Under the pieces are notes generated by a model. That model was not told the origin of the DNA. It searched no databases and saw nothing but the letters and a program-made list of their open reading frames with translations. From the NCBI GenBank assembly GCA_002436205.1, contig DJKT01000007.1:1-51396 (forward strand): a stretch of DNA of 51,396 nt, given 5' to 3'. The DNA is from Candidatus Peribacter sp. UBA6535. GTDB taxonomy: Bacteria; Patescibacteriota; Gracilibacteria; Peribacterales; Peribacteraceae. A program made the position numbers and the translations under genes. Shown here piece after piece: positions 22,792 to 31,407 of the stretch (positions are counted from its first letter, which is position 1; each line of letters begins with the position of its first letter).

Positions 22792-25261
22792 ACACCGGAG
22801 CTGCAGACTGTGAACCAAACTCAATATCTTTAGCCCTCGGACGATCGAATTTTACCAGTAGTACAAACTTCGGATGGTTCGCAGGGCCAAAGCCTGCAAA
22901 CGAAGTAACTGCAGCACCTGTTCCGGTTTCATATTTTCCACCGGGTCCTGCAATCTGTGACGTACCCGTTTTACCGGCAATTAAGTATCCGTTCACCCCT
23001 GCACTACGACCAAAACCCTGGTTAACAACAGAGGTGAGCATCGCCGTTATCGTGTCGGATGTTTCTGCCGTGATTACTTGGTCAACTATGTACGGCTTTG
23101 TTACTACATTGCTCCCGTCGCTGCGCTCTACAGTATCGACAATAGAAGGACGCATGAGCTTTCCACCATTGGCAAGAGCAGACCATCCCGTAATAACCTG
23201 CAGCGGAGTAGCAGAAATTCCCTGACCATATGCGGCAGTAGCAAGTAGTGCCTGGCTCCATTTCTTCCAGGGTAATATTTCTCCGGGTAGTTCGTCTTCC
23301 AGTTCTATTCCTGTAATCTTTCCAAACCCAAAGCGATCTATCATTCGGTGAAATAGCTTCTTTCCCAGCTTCATAGATACAGAAGTCATACAGGTGTTTA
23401 CCGAAAACTCTAAGCAGTTGACCATCGTCACTTCACCGTACACAGATTCCAAAGCATTTTTAATTTTATACTCATCGACTTCAACAACACCCTCATCTTC
23501 GTACGTATCCTCTGGGGAAATTTCTCCTTGGTCCAAAGCGATTGCCATAGTGATGGGTTTAAATACAGACCCCGGCTCGTAGATTTCTTGAATAGATCTA
23601 TTAAGATACGCTCCAACACCAATGTTGTTTTTATACTTCAACCAGAAGTCTGGGCGACTGGTCGGGAAAATTTCTCGACGACTGTTCTCTCCTATATAAA
23701 GATAGTATCGAACAATATCATTGAGATCATACAGCTCCTCAATATCCTCAAGTGTGTCTCGCGTCTTTTCAGAAAGATTCAATCGCCCCTCCTGTGTAAA
23801 GATATCATTCACATAGGCCTTTACAACAAACTGATTTGTCTGGGGATGATAGATCTCCCCGACAATCTCACTCACCTTCTTTTCATCCAGATACCACGGT
23901 TCTTTTTCGTACACTGTTCCGTAATTATTACTATCAAATACCGGTGCATTCACCATCGCAATAATCTTTCCGGTAAATGGATCCATAATAATCGCCTGAC
24001 CACTATCTGCTTCAAACTCTTTAACAGCATCATCCATGATCTGCTCGACTTTTTTCTGCACAAACCGATCAATCGTAAGCACTATGGTGTCACCATCCTT
24101 TGCATCAACAATCGTCTGCTCACCAGTAAGAATCTGCCCACCGGATGGGTCCGATACTGTGGAGATCAACCCCTCCTGACCTCGAAGTTCCAAATCAAAT
24201 GTTCGCTCTATGCCATATTGCGCTTCTTGTTGTGCATTTAAAAAGCCGACAACATGCGACCCTACCATTCCATCCGGATAATATCGCCAGTGCTCCGGAA
24301 GCATAGCAACAGATCGCATCGGATCCGTAATACGAAGCGCAGCCTCTCTATTAATCGATTCTCTTTTGAGTTTTGCCGTTTCTTTGATAGAAAGTAGCTT
24401 TCGCTCGCGAACTTTAAGTGCGAGATCAGGAGGAAGTTTACGCATAATTGGGACATAGCGTAGTGGTCTAGAGCGCATCAGCCGCTTAACAGTGTCGTCA
24501 TCTATTTCGACAATGCTCGAGAGGTCTCGCGCGTAGCGCGAGACCTTGAGTTGCGGAACATCCTCGGGGTTTGCAAAGATGATTTTGGTATCACGCACTA
24601 CGTAGACACCAGGGATACTAAGCTGAGACACTTCGTCCATCTGCAATTTTGTAGCACCGTACACAAATGGAACAAACGTGACGCGCTTTTCACTAATACG
24701 CTGCTCAATATCACTACGAAACAGTCGAATAACTTCCTCGAGAGAGGGGAGTACATCACTTGTTCCCACAGGAAGACTGCCAACAATAGGCTCTAGCAAT
24801 ACGCCCGTCTGCAATTTTTCTATCTGTTGAATAGGGTCAAACGAAGCACTGAAATAACTGGCAAGTTCTGTGGGGCACTCGTTACTTCCTTCGCTACACA
24901 GTTCGTGAAATTCCTCCGTTATCAAAATCTCCGAAAGCTCTTTTGCTACAAAGTGAGCATCATCCGTTACAAGGGGATCCACATATACCATGTCCAGCGT
25001 CGTATTTGTTGCGAAGATACTCTTCTCTCCAGTCTTACTATTACGGGAAAGCACCTCACCGCGTTTCGCAGGAAGTACCACTCCACCAAAGTGCTGACTC
25101 TCTGCAAGTGTGCGATAGTCACTTCCTTTAATGACCTGTAGTTCCAGAAGCCTAGCAACAACCAATAGAAGGATTACCAGCAACGCCCCATGGACGATAA
25201 CCATGCGTTGGTATGCAGAACGCTTGCGCTGTGTTTCGGAGACTGTGCGGTATCTTGGCAT
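22733..25261 (-). CDS. Class B penicillin-binding protein (FtsI/PBP2-like transpeptidase)
   Basis: 842 residues, one N-terminal membrane anchor (about 22-43, VHGALLVILLLVVARLLEL) and a periplasmic transpeptidase. Active-site motifs: SxxK in PGSVFKPITMA, SxN in SVNTCMTS, and KTGT in AGKTGTSQIAG. The dimerisation/pedestal domain is enlarged by about 150-200 residues compared with E. coli FtsI (588). Cross-links peptidoglycan in division or elongation; which one is not clear. An extended -10 TGCTATTAT lies 10 nt before the ATG. It is monocistronic and convergent with the sigma factor. Confidence 0.93.
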   Translation of the reverse strand: MPRYRTVSETQRKRSAYQRMVIVHGALLVILLLVVARLLELQVIKGSDYRTLAESQHFGGVVLPAKRGEVLSRNSKTGEKSIFATNTTLDMVYVDPLVTDDAHFVAKELSEILITEEFHELCSEGSNECPTELASYFSASFDPIQQIEKLQTGVLLEPIVGSLPVGTSDVLPSLEEVIRLFRSDIEQRISEKRVTFVPFVYGATKLQMDEVSQLSIPGVYVVRDTKIIFANPEDVPQLKVSRYARDLSSIVEIDDDTVKRLMRSRPLRYVPIMRKLPPDLALKVRERKLLSIKETAKLKRESINREAALRITDPMRSVAMLPEHWRYYPDGMVGSHVVGFLNAQQEAQYGIERTFDLELRGQEGLISTVSDPSGGQILTGEQTIVDAKDGDTIVLTIDRFVQKKVEQIMDDAVKEFEADSGQAIIMDPFTGKIIAMVNAPVFDSNNYGTVYEKEPWYLDEKKVSEIVGEIYHPQTNQFVVKAYVNDIFTQEGRLNLSEKTRDTLEDIEELYDLNDIVRYYLYIGENSRREIFPTSRPDFWLKYKNNIGVGAYLNRSIQEIYEPGSVFKPITMAIALDQGEISPEDTYEDEGVVEVDEYKIKNALESVYGEVTMVNCLEFSVNTCMTSVSMKLGKKLFHRMIDRFGFGKITGIELEDELPGEILPWKKWSQALLATAAYGQGISATPLQVITGWSALANGGKLMRPSIVDTVERSDGSNVVTKPYIVDQVITAETSDTITAMLTSVVNQGFGRSAGVNGYLIAGKTGTSQIAGPGGKYETGTGAAVTSFAGFGPANHPKFVLLVKFDRPRAKDIEFGSQSAAPVFKQIATFLFDYYGIPPSEG

Positions 25262-25322
25262 GTGGGGTGAGATAATAGCAGTTTAGAGACCAAATTTGAT
25301 CATAGTAATAAATCGCAAAATA

Positions 25323-25331
25323 TGCTATAAT
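25323..25331 (+). promoter_or_regulatory. Extended -10 of the type II/IV ATPase gene
   Basis: TGCTATAAT with the hexamer at 25326-25331 ends 8 nt before the ATG at 25340. No convincing -35 at the correct spacing; the TGn extension may compensate. Confidence 0.6.
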
Positions 25332-25339
25332 ATACAGAA

Positions 25340-26440
25340 ATGGATACCAATATCACTTGGGATAGCCTCGATGGGCCTGGCCTGCAAAAGAAGCTCGAGC
25401 AGTACTGCACTGCAGAGGGTATTTCGGATATTCACTTCGCACCGGAAAAGGAGGGTGTACGCCTGGAGGTACGTCTTCATGGAATCCTCGAAAAAATAGC
25501 TACACTAAGCCATAAATCCTACGAAGACTACGTGCGACAGATTAAGTTCCTTAGTAAGCTGAAGCTCAATGTCACCAACATCCCCCAAGACGGACACTAC
25601 ACATTTGCCCAAGGAGAAAGGACTGTAAACGTTCGTGTTGCGTCTATTCCTTCACGATTTGGAGAAAAGTTTACACTGCGTCTTTTAGATCCAGATCGCG
25701 GTATTGTTCCGCTAGAACAGCTGGGATTTGATGAAGAAATCTATAAGAAACTCAGTGAAATTGTACAGCTTCCAAACGGTATCTTTTTGATAACGGGTCC
25801 TACGGGTTCCGGTAAAACTACAACACTCTATGCACTGCTTAATACGATTGTTGGAAAAGACCGTAACATCATCACACTCGAAGATCCTGTCGAATACGAA
25901 CTTCCAGGAATCGTGCAGAGCCAGATAGATGCAGACCATGACTACAACTTTGCATCGGGCTTGCGCTCTATTCTCCGACATGACCCGGATGTGATACTGG
26001 TTGGTGAGATCCGTGACTACGAGACAGCACAAACTGCAATTGACGCAGCACTAACCGGTCACTTAGTGCTCACGACACTGCATACGAACTCAGCAGTAGA
26101 GGCAATACCAAGGCTCCTTTCTATGGGGGTAAGCCCCTACACTTTTGCACCTGCATTACGCGCCATTTTGGCCCAGCGACTTGTACGAACTCTTAAACCC
26201 GAATGTAAAGATGGCAAGTGTGATACGAGTAATAACGCAAGTTACAGCGGACGTACCTCTCTGCCCGAGCTTCTCGTAGCAACTCCTACTATCCGTGAGC
26301 TGATTATCCAGAATGAAACAGCAGAAACTATTCTTGCTAAAGCAAAAGAAGAGGGATACCGGACAATGGGTGAGTGGGGAAAGATCCTTGTAGAGCGTCA
26401 GATTACATCAGAGTCTGAAGTGTTGAGAGTGACGATGTAA
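25340..26440 (+). CDS. GspE/PilB/PilT-family secretion or pilus ATPase
   Basis: 366 residues. Walker A GPTGSGKTTTLYALL, the Asp box TLEDPVEYE, Walker B VILVGEIRDYETAQTA and the His box LTTLHTNSAVEA are all present. It lacks the N1E domain of full GspE/PilB (about 560 residues) and is nearer PilT in length; a Cys pair (ECKDGKC) remains where GspE has a zinc motif. It powers type IV pilus dynamics or a related competence/secretion machine. No other pilus gene is in the window, so extension versus retraction cannot be decided. Confidence 0.9.
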   Translation: MDTNITWDSLDGPGLQKKLEQYCTAEGISDIHFAPEKEGVRLEVRLHGILEKIATLSHKSYEDYVRQIKFLSKLKLNVTNIPQDGHYTFAQGERTVNVRVASIPSRFGEKFTLRLLDPDRGIVPLEQLGFDEEIYKKLSEIVQLPNGIFLITGPTGSGKTTTLYALLNTIVGKDRNIITLEDPVEYELPGIVQSQIDADHDYNFASGLRSILRHDPDVILVGEIRDYETAQTAIDAALTGHLVLTTLHTNSAVEAIPRLLSMGVSPYTFAPALRAILAQRLVRTLKPECKDGKCDTSNNASYSGRTSLPELLVATPTIRELIIQNETAETILAKAKEEGYRTMGEWGKILVERQITSESEVLRVTM

Positions 26441-26471
26441 TTACTGAACACAAGGAGTCTACAACGGAGGC

Positions 26472-26500
26472 TTGGCAGGCTTTTTTTGATGCAGTATCAT
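26472..26500 (+). promoter_or_regulatory. Promoter of the FecR-like gene
   Basis: TTGGCA (26472-26477), 17-bp spacer, TATCAT (26495-26500), then 9 nt to ATG at 26510. It decides the start: an ATG at 26489 (and TTG at 26486) lies upstream of or inside the promoter. Confidence 0.6.
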
Positions 26501-26509
26501 CCTCCTCCT

Positions 26510-28246
26510 ATGAGACAAAGCAGACACCCCCGTCGCAGGCGCTACGGCGCAGAGCCAAAGCCAAATGTCCGCCTACGAAAGAGTATTACTCTCGGTGTGC
26601 TGATAATCGTTGTACTCATGCTGGGTGATAAAACACTCTCATTCTTTGGTGTTGGAAACACAATCCGACGTACTGCAGCTGTCTTGCATGTAGAAAACAG
26701 TGGTGTCGTAAATGTTTCTGTCGACAATGGTCCCCTAAAAAGAGCTGAGAACGAACTCAAGCTCTATGCAGGAGATACAGTAGTTTCTAGTCCTAGAAAC
26801 TTTGCTACTGTCGGTTTTTTTGATGGAAGTAGTGTACGGCTAGACGAAAGTACACAAATACGCATTGCAGAGAGTTACGAAGGAGAGGAGCTAAGCAAGG
26901 TTACTGTAGAACTTGAAGAGGGTACTGTCTGGATGGCATCACCGAAGCTTGATAATTTCTCTGGATCAATTGTAAGAATTGTCACAAGCCCATACATCAG
27001 TGCAGATATTCCATCGCAAGCAGAAGTCGTTATGACACCGAGGTCTCTATCCGTATTCTCTGCAGATGGACTTGGCCTCCAGGTAACTGTAGCCGGTAGT
27101 GATGAAATAGTAATTGTAGGGGAAGGGCAGCAATTTACATTGCCCGTTGGTGGCGAGAAAGAGGCTGACCTCTACGTACACAGAAACCCCTTAGACCCAC
27201 AACAATTACAATCTGAGTTTGTCGAAAAGAGTCGCAAGATTTATGCATCGTCAAATGTTCCGGATGAACTCGTGATCACTGGGACAGAAGATGACGTATC
27301 AGACGACACAGCTCTAACGATAAGTGCGCCTATGAATGAGACAGTAGTAGAAACATCTACCATTAAAGTAGCCGGGCATATAGGAAGGGGCGTTGATAAA
27401 GTACGAATCAATGGATACCTCGCTAATATCGATAAGGATACAGGAAACTTTGAACAAGAACTCGCACTTGCAGAAGAAGATGAAGTAAGCATTACCATAG
27501 AAGCAGTAGATGATACCGGTGTAGTAATTGCAGAAGCAATTCGCACAGTAAAGCGTAATCGCAAGCCACCGGAGCCTCCTACAATTACGGATCCAGCAGG
27601 AGCAGGAAAAATCTACAGTACCGGAAAATCTGAAATTGAGATTTCAGGAAAAGCACCAGATGGAGCCATTGGAATCATCGTCAACGATTATCGTTTGCAG
27701 CTCTTCTCACCTGGAGATACCGAGTGGTCGTACCTTGCAAATGTGAAGTATGGAAACTACCAATTTGGAAAAAACGTCTTCGAAGTTATCGCTATCAATC
27801 GGGGAGGATATAGGTCAGAAGCAGCTGAACTTACTGTGATTCTCGAAGAAGGAGCGCAGGAAGGAGTAGTAACTAAAGGTACAGAGGACACAGAGAATAC
27901 AGAAGTACGACGAAGACCAACAACAGTTGAGGAGGCAGACCTTCCAAACAATCTTCCTCTGATGCCTGGAAGTGTAACCATCTTCGCTCCAACGAAAGGA
28001 TCTGCATACGCAACATCCGACACAGAAACGCTCATAGAAGGAAACGTACCTGCAGAAGCCGCAAGTGTTTGGGTTAACGGGTACAGGCTTCGACTTTTTG
28101 AACAGGGCAAAGGATTCTTTAACTACATTGCCTCAGGAGAAATGAATACCTTAAAAAGAGGAGATAACATCTATGACATTGTTGTCCGATCGGAAGATGG
28201 CTACATCTTAGATGCTCTCGAGTACAAGATTACGTTTACACCGTAA
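26510..28246 (+). CDS. Membrane-anchored FecR-like protein with Ig-like repeats
   Basis: About 578 residues from MRQSRHPRRRR. A basic cytoplasmic N-terminus precedes one membrane segment (about 25-42, ITLGVLIIVVLMLG). A FecR-type domain follows (LYAGDTVVSSPRNFATVGFFDGS ... VRLDESTQIRIAE, about 80-215). The rest holds three Ig-like beta units; the last two are related, with VNDYRLQLFSPGDTEWSYLA matching VNGYRLRLFEQGKGFFNYIA. Extracytoplasmic sensor or adhesin-like role is inferred. It may pair functionally with the preceding pilus-type ATPase, but it has its own promoter. Confidence 0.82.
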   Translation: MRQSRHPRRRRYGAEPKPNVRLRKSITLGVLIIVVLMLGDKTLSFFGVGNTIRRTAAVLHVENSGVVNVSVDNGPLKRAENELKLYAGDTVVSSPRNFATVGFFDGSSVRLDESTQIRIAESYEGEELSKVTVELEEGTVWMASPKLDNFSGSIVRIVTSPYISADIPSQAEVVMTPRSLSVFSADGLGLQVTVAGSDEIVIVGEGQQFTLPVGGEKEADLYVHRNPLDPQQLQSEFVEKSRKIYASSNVPDELVITGTEDDVSDDTALTISAPMNETVVETSTIKVAGHIGRGVDKVRINGYLANIDKDTGNFEQELALAEEDEVSITIEAVDDTGVVIAEAIRTVKRNRKPPEPPTITDPAGAGKIYSTGKSEIEISGKAPDGAIGIIVNDYRLQLFSPGDTEWSYLANVKYGNYQFGKNVFEVIAINRGGYRSEAAELTVILEEGAQEGVVTKGTEDTENTEVRRRPTTVEEADLPNNLPLMPGSVTIFAPTKGSAYATSDTETLIEGNVPAEAASVWVNGYRLRLFEQGKGFFNYIASGEMNTLKRGDNIYDIVVRSEDGYILDALEYKITFTP

Positions 28247-29165
28247 GTCCTGTTGAGCTTAACGCTGCGCTGATTGTAGAAGAAAGAGGAGCTTCTACTG
28301 TGTGTTCGATGCTGTCCGCTGGAGAGACAAAGGTAATTTCTTTTGCGTGGAGACAGAGTCCTTCGACTGCGTACTTGTCAGAGACTTTTTTCGACGCAGG
28401 AGAACCATACGGCAAGTCTCCCAGGATCGGATGACCAATGGAAGCTAGATGTACACGGATCTGATGTGTGCGGCCAGTATGTAAATCACATTCAAGTACT
28501 GCACAGTCTTCTTTGTGGTCAATCACTCGATAAGAGGTCTTCGCATCTCTTGAGGTTGAAGTTTGTAAAACAGACATTTTTGTACGGTCTGTTAAGTTTC
28601 GACCAATAGGAGAATCAATCGTCGCCTCCTTATACTCTGGAACGCCAGAAACAAGAGCTAGATACTTCTTTTTGGTTGTTCGCTCCTCGAACTGCTTCTG
28701 CAAGTGTTGATAACTGTTGTTATTTTTTACAACAACTAAGCACCCTGTTGTTGGCTTATCTAAGCGATGGGCGAGGGTAGAGTCTGCAGAGAAGGGGATA
28801 TTTCGTTCATTAAATAGGTAAGCGATGCCATGAAGAATAGTCGTTTCGTTTTCTTCCATCGAGTGCCCTGGATGCACAGCATATCCTGCGGGTTTGTTGA
28901 TGACGATGACGGCATCATCCTCGAAAAGAACGTCAAGATGCTGATTGATAGGAGTAATTTCGGATTTCGGATTTCGGATTTCTGATATTTCTATGTAAAC
29001 GGTGTCACCCTCGGTAACTTTCAAAGACGACTTCTTCACTACTTTGCCATTAACAGTGACAGATCCTTCCTTGATCGCCTTCTGGATTTTGGATCTAGAG
29101 AGCTGCTCGTCTTGTGCTGCTATGAGAGCATCCAATCGGCCGGACTCTGTGGCGGTAAATTCCAT
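28236..29165 (-). CDS. rluD: RluD-family 23S rRNA pseudouridine synthase
   Basis: 309 residues: N-terminal S4 RNA-binding domain (about 15-65, LSRSKIQKAIKEGSVTVNGK) and the synthase domain with catalytic Asp in LAHRLDKPTTGCLVV, then LHTGRTHQIRVHLA. The linker between domains (ISEIRNPKSEI) is encoded by a heptameric repeat at 28957-28984. A TGTTGT-N8-ACAACA palindrome lies in the catalytic domain coding sequence (28715-28734). RluA/C/D subtype assignment is approximate. It overlaps the convergent FecR-like gene by 11 nt. Confidence 0.92.
   Translation of the reverse strand: MEFTATESGRLDALIAAQDEQLSRSKIQKAIKEGSVTVNGKVVKKSSLKVTEGDTVYIEISEIRNPKSEITPINQHLDVLFEDDAVIVINKPAGYAVHPGHSMEENETTILHGIAYLFNERNIPFSADSTLAHRLDKPTTGCLVVVKNNNSYQHLQKQFEERTTKKKYLALVSGVPEYKEATIDSPIGRNLTDRTKMSVLQTSTSRDAKTSYRVIDHKEDCAVLECDLHTGRTHQIRVHLASIGHPILGDLPYGSPASKKVSDKYAVEGLCLHAKEITFVSPADSIEHTVEAPLSSTISAALSSTGLTV
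28715..28734. repeat. TGTTGT-N8-ACAACA palindrome, copy B
   Basis: 6-8-6 palindrome, spacer TATTTTTT, inside rluD and read as VVKNNNS on the coding strand. Confidence 0.85.
28957..28984. repeat. Heptameric repeat inside rluD
   Basis: Three ATTTCGG units and one ATTTCTG, in frame, forming the linker between the S4 and synthase domains. Confidence 0.85.
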
Positions 29166-29189
29166 AAGGGCATTGTGCCGTAATTTAAG

Positions 29190-29217
29190 GATTCATGATT
29201 GGTGATTCGTGATTTTT
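29190..29217. repeat. Heptameric repeat in the rluD-tyrS gap
   Basis: Four units: GATTCAT, GATTGGT, GATTCGT, GATTTTT. The second and third supply the TTGGTG used as the tyrS -35. Confidence 0.8.
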
Positions 29218-29226
29218 TGCTATGCT
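29199..29226 (+). promoter_or_regulatory. tyrS promoter
   Basis: TTGGTG (29199-29204), 16-bp spacer, TATGCT (29221-29226), 6 nt to ATG at 29233; leaderless. An in-frame ATG at 29209 lies within the promoter and is unlikely to be used. Confidence 0.6.
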
Positions 29227-29232
29227 GCCAGT

Positions 29233-30375
29233 ATGTCCGAACTTCTCACCAGAGGCGTTGCTAACCTAATCCCCAAAGACCTTGCAGAAAAGAAAGTAAA
29301 AACCGAAAAGAAAATGCGAGTGTACTGGGGAATAGACCCAACAGGTGGCCGTATACACCTAGGCCACTCGATACCTATGCGCAAACTGCAGCAGTTTGCC
29401 GATGAGGGACATCATGCCATTTTATTGATAGGAAGCTTTACAGCAATGATCGGAGATCCATCTGATAGAGAATCAGAAAGGAATGCGCTGACCAGAGAAG
29501 AGGTAGAAAAAAACTTTAAGACTTACAAAGAGCAAGCTGCAAAAGTCATTGATTTTGACAAAGTAGAAGTGGTGTACAATCACGAATGGCTTGAAAAAAT
29601 CACATTTGAAGAAATACTGCAACTTGCATCCAACTTCACGGTGCAACAAATGTCAGAGCGTGCGATGTTTAAGGAGCGAATGAACAAGGGAAACCCTGTT
29701 TCTGTGCACGAGTTTTTGTACCCACTTATGGTAGGATACGATTCTGTTATCCAAGATGTAGATTGTGAACTTGGTGGAACAGACCAGGAATTTAATATGC
29801 TTGCCGGAAGGACTCTCCAAAAAGCACTTGGAAAACGTGAGAAGTTTGTTCTCACAACTCCACTGATTGAGGGAACTGATGGAAGAAAAATGAGCAAGAG
29901 TTACGATAACTGTGTCTATCTTGATGATGAGCCCAGTGACATGTTCGGGAAGATGATGTCTATCAATGATAATTTGATGGAGACCTACTTCGAATGCTGT
30001 ACGGATATCCCGATGGACGAAGTAAAGAAGATTCTAAAAGGAGATCCACGGGAAGCAAAAGTCCACCTCGCTAAAGAGATTGTTCGTATGTATCACAGTG
30101 AGAAAGATGCAGACGCTGCTGAATCGAATTTTACAAAAGTATTTTCAGAAGGTGGTGTGCCGGATGATATGCCTGAAGTAAAAGCCAAGAAAGGATCTAC
30201 TGTAATTGATGTTCTCGTTGAGCAAGGCCTGATCGCATCCAAGTCCGAAGCACGCAGGCTCGTAGAACAAGGAGGAATCAAGAAAGATGACACAGCGATC
30301 GATTCTATCGATACGAAAGTAGAGGAGGGGATCTACAAAGTAGGGAAGCGGAAGTTTTTGAAAATTTCTCTGTAA
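29233..30375 (+). CDS. tyrS: Tyrosyl-tRNA synthetase
   Basis: 380 residues from MSELLTRGVANLI. Class I motifs: HIGH as HLGH in GGRIHLGHSIP, and KMSKS in GRKMSKSYDN. The Tyr-specific core has GGTDQEFNMLAGR. The C-terminal S4 domain (VIDVLVEQGLIASKSEARR) binds tRNA. It activates tyrosine and charges tRNA-Tyr. It is followed after 6 nt by a small gene, probably the same transcript. Confidence 0.96.
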   Translation: MSELLTRGVANLIPKDLAEKKVKTEKKMRVYWGIDPTGGRIHLGHSIPMRKLQQFADEGHHAILLIGSFTAMIGDPSDRESERNALTREEVEKNFKTYKEQAAKVIDFDKVEVVYNHEWLEKITFEEILQLASNFTVQQMSERAMFKERMNKGNPVSVHEFLYPLMVGYDSVIQDVDCELGGTDQEFNMLAGRTLQKALGKREKFVLTTPLIEGTDGRKMSKSYDNCVYLDDEPSDMFGKMMSINDNLMETYFECCTDIPMDEVKKILKGDPREAKVHLAKEIVRMYHSEKDADAAESNFTKVFSEGGVPDDMPEVKAKKGSTVIDVLVEQGLIASKSEARRLVEQGGIKKDDTAIDSIDTKVEEGIYKVGKRKFLKISL

Positions 30376-30381
30376 ATCCTC

Positions 30382-30591
30382 ATGTTCGACTCCGAAGAAC
30401 CAGACTTCGAACGTACCTACGGCTACATCCGAACAGGGGACCGTGGTAACCCCGAGTCATTGGTGCTCAGAAAAGACGCCAGAAGAATGATCGGAGATAC
30501 TCTTGAAATGGACAACGTTGTCTTTTATCCACAGTATCAGGTTGAATGGCAAGACCCCAAACTTGGTCCTACAGGAAGTTGGAGAAGGTGA
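30382..30591 (+). CDS. Small hypothetical protein downstream of tyrS
   Basis: 69 residues, acidic start (MFDSEEPDFERTYGYI), then RTGDRGNPESLVLRKDARRM and an aromatic end (VVFYPQYQVEWQDPK). No family recognised. The close 6-nt spacing and same strand suggest co-expression with tyrS. No promoter of its own and no clear ribosome-binding site. Confidence 0.55.
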   Translation: MFDSEEPDFERTYGYIRTGDRGNPESLVLRKDARRMIGDTLEMDNVVFYPQYQVEWQDPKLGPTGSWRR

Positions 30592-30604
30592 TTAGGAGAG
30601 ACCA

Positions 30605-30840
30605 ACCTCACCCCCGACCCCTCTCCTTCCATCCCGTTCTCCTTGCCAGGAGAGGGGAGCTTCGTAGTCTGCCACTGTAGTGTGAACGAAGATCACCCCG
30701 CATGGATAATCTTCTTAGCGACGCAGTGCGAAGCTGCGCAGCAGACTTCGTCAAGGAGCGCACGCTATGATCTGGTGGTATTTCTTCGTTCACATCAGTG
30801 GCAAAGATTTTTGGTTACTTTTCATCCGAAAAGTAACAAA
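30605..30840. mobile_element. MITE-like composite of nested inverted repeats
   Basis: A 269-bp gene-free stretch with three inverted repeats: CCCCTCTCCT (30618-30627) with AGGAGAGGGG (30648-30657); CCACTG-TAGTGTGAACGAAGA (30672-30692) with its near-complement at 30783-30801; and GTTACTTTTC (30814-30823) with GAAAAGTAAC (30828-30837). No transposase. The look is of a dispersed non-autonomous element; only one copy is in this window. Confidence 0.5.
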
Positions 30841-30845
30841 GGAAC

Positions 30846-30854
30846 TGCTATCAT
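30846..30854 (+). promoter_or_regulatory. Extended -10 of the PCD gene
   Basis: TGCTATCAT, hexamer 30849-30854, 6 nt before ATG at 30861. It lies just after the inverted-repeat element, so the element may separate this gene from tyrS transcription. Confidence 0.55.
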
Positions 30855-30860
30855 CCCCCC

Positions 30861-31148
30861 ATGACCACACCAATCTCCAAAGAGCAGGCAGAGCAACTTC
30901 TCAAAGACATTGTCCAGTGGCAAGTAGGAGATGATGGAAAACTGATTGCCAAAACATTTACTCTAGAAGATTTCCAGAGTGCAGTCGTCTTTGTAAACCA
31001 AGTAGCCAAAATATCTGATGACATGAACCACCATCCAGATATCTTCATCCATAACTACAATAATGTCACAGTAAGCCTCACCACACACTCAGCCGGAGGC
31101 TTAAGTGAAGATGACTTTATCTTGGCATCTAAAATCGATGAACTATAA
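30861..31148 (+). CDS. Pterin-4a-carbinolamine dehydratase-like protein
   Basis: 95 residues, full family length. The signature HHPDIFIHNYNNVTVSL followed by TTHSAGGLSEDDFILASKID carries the two active-site His (HHP) and the third His (TH). The family dehydrates 4a-hydroxytetrahydropterin and in many bacteria acts in pterin or molybdopterin repair. No aromatic amino-acid hydroxylase is in the window, so the substrate is uncertain. Leaderless start likely. Confidence 0.92.
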   Translation: MTTPISKEQAEQLLKDIVQWQVGDDGKLIAKTFTLEDFQSAVVFVNQVAKISDDMNHHPDIFIHNYNNVTVSLTTHSAGGLSEDDFILASKIDEL

Positions 31149-31158
31149 CGCTTGCACT

Positions 31159-31392
31159 ATGGATACTATCTGCGTAACACATCAAGGAGAAGATAAAGAG
31201 GGTGATTGGGAAATTCGTTTTGACGATGAAGATTTGCATCCTGACGAAGAAGATTGTACGGAAGATCCGAAAGAAGAAGAACAACGAATGGGAGAAGCAA
31301 ACAAGAAAGCAAAAGAGCGTCACGACAGAAAAGTAACTGAAGGGAGGCAGCTTCATAAGAATAAGATGCGGAAAACGATGCGAAGAGGATGA
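31159..31392 (+). CDS. Small highly charged hypothetical protein
   Basis: 77 residues from MDTICVTHQGEDKEGDWEIR. An acidic middle (DDEDLHPDEEDCTEDPKEEE) is followed by a basic helical end (KKAKERHDRKVTEGRQLHKN). No family recognised. ATG at 31159 is preferred because TATAAC lies 9 nt upstream and an earlier in-frame start would overlap the PCD gene. Same strand, 10 nt after PCD. Confidence 0.55.
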   Translation: MDTICVTHQGEDKEGDWEIRFDDEDLHPDEEDCTEDPKEEEQRMGEANKKAKERHDRKVTEGRQLHKNKMRKTMRRG

Positions 31393-31407
31393 AGATAAAT
31401 AGCCTCT

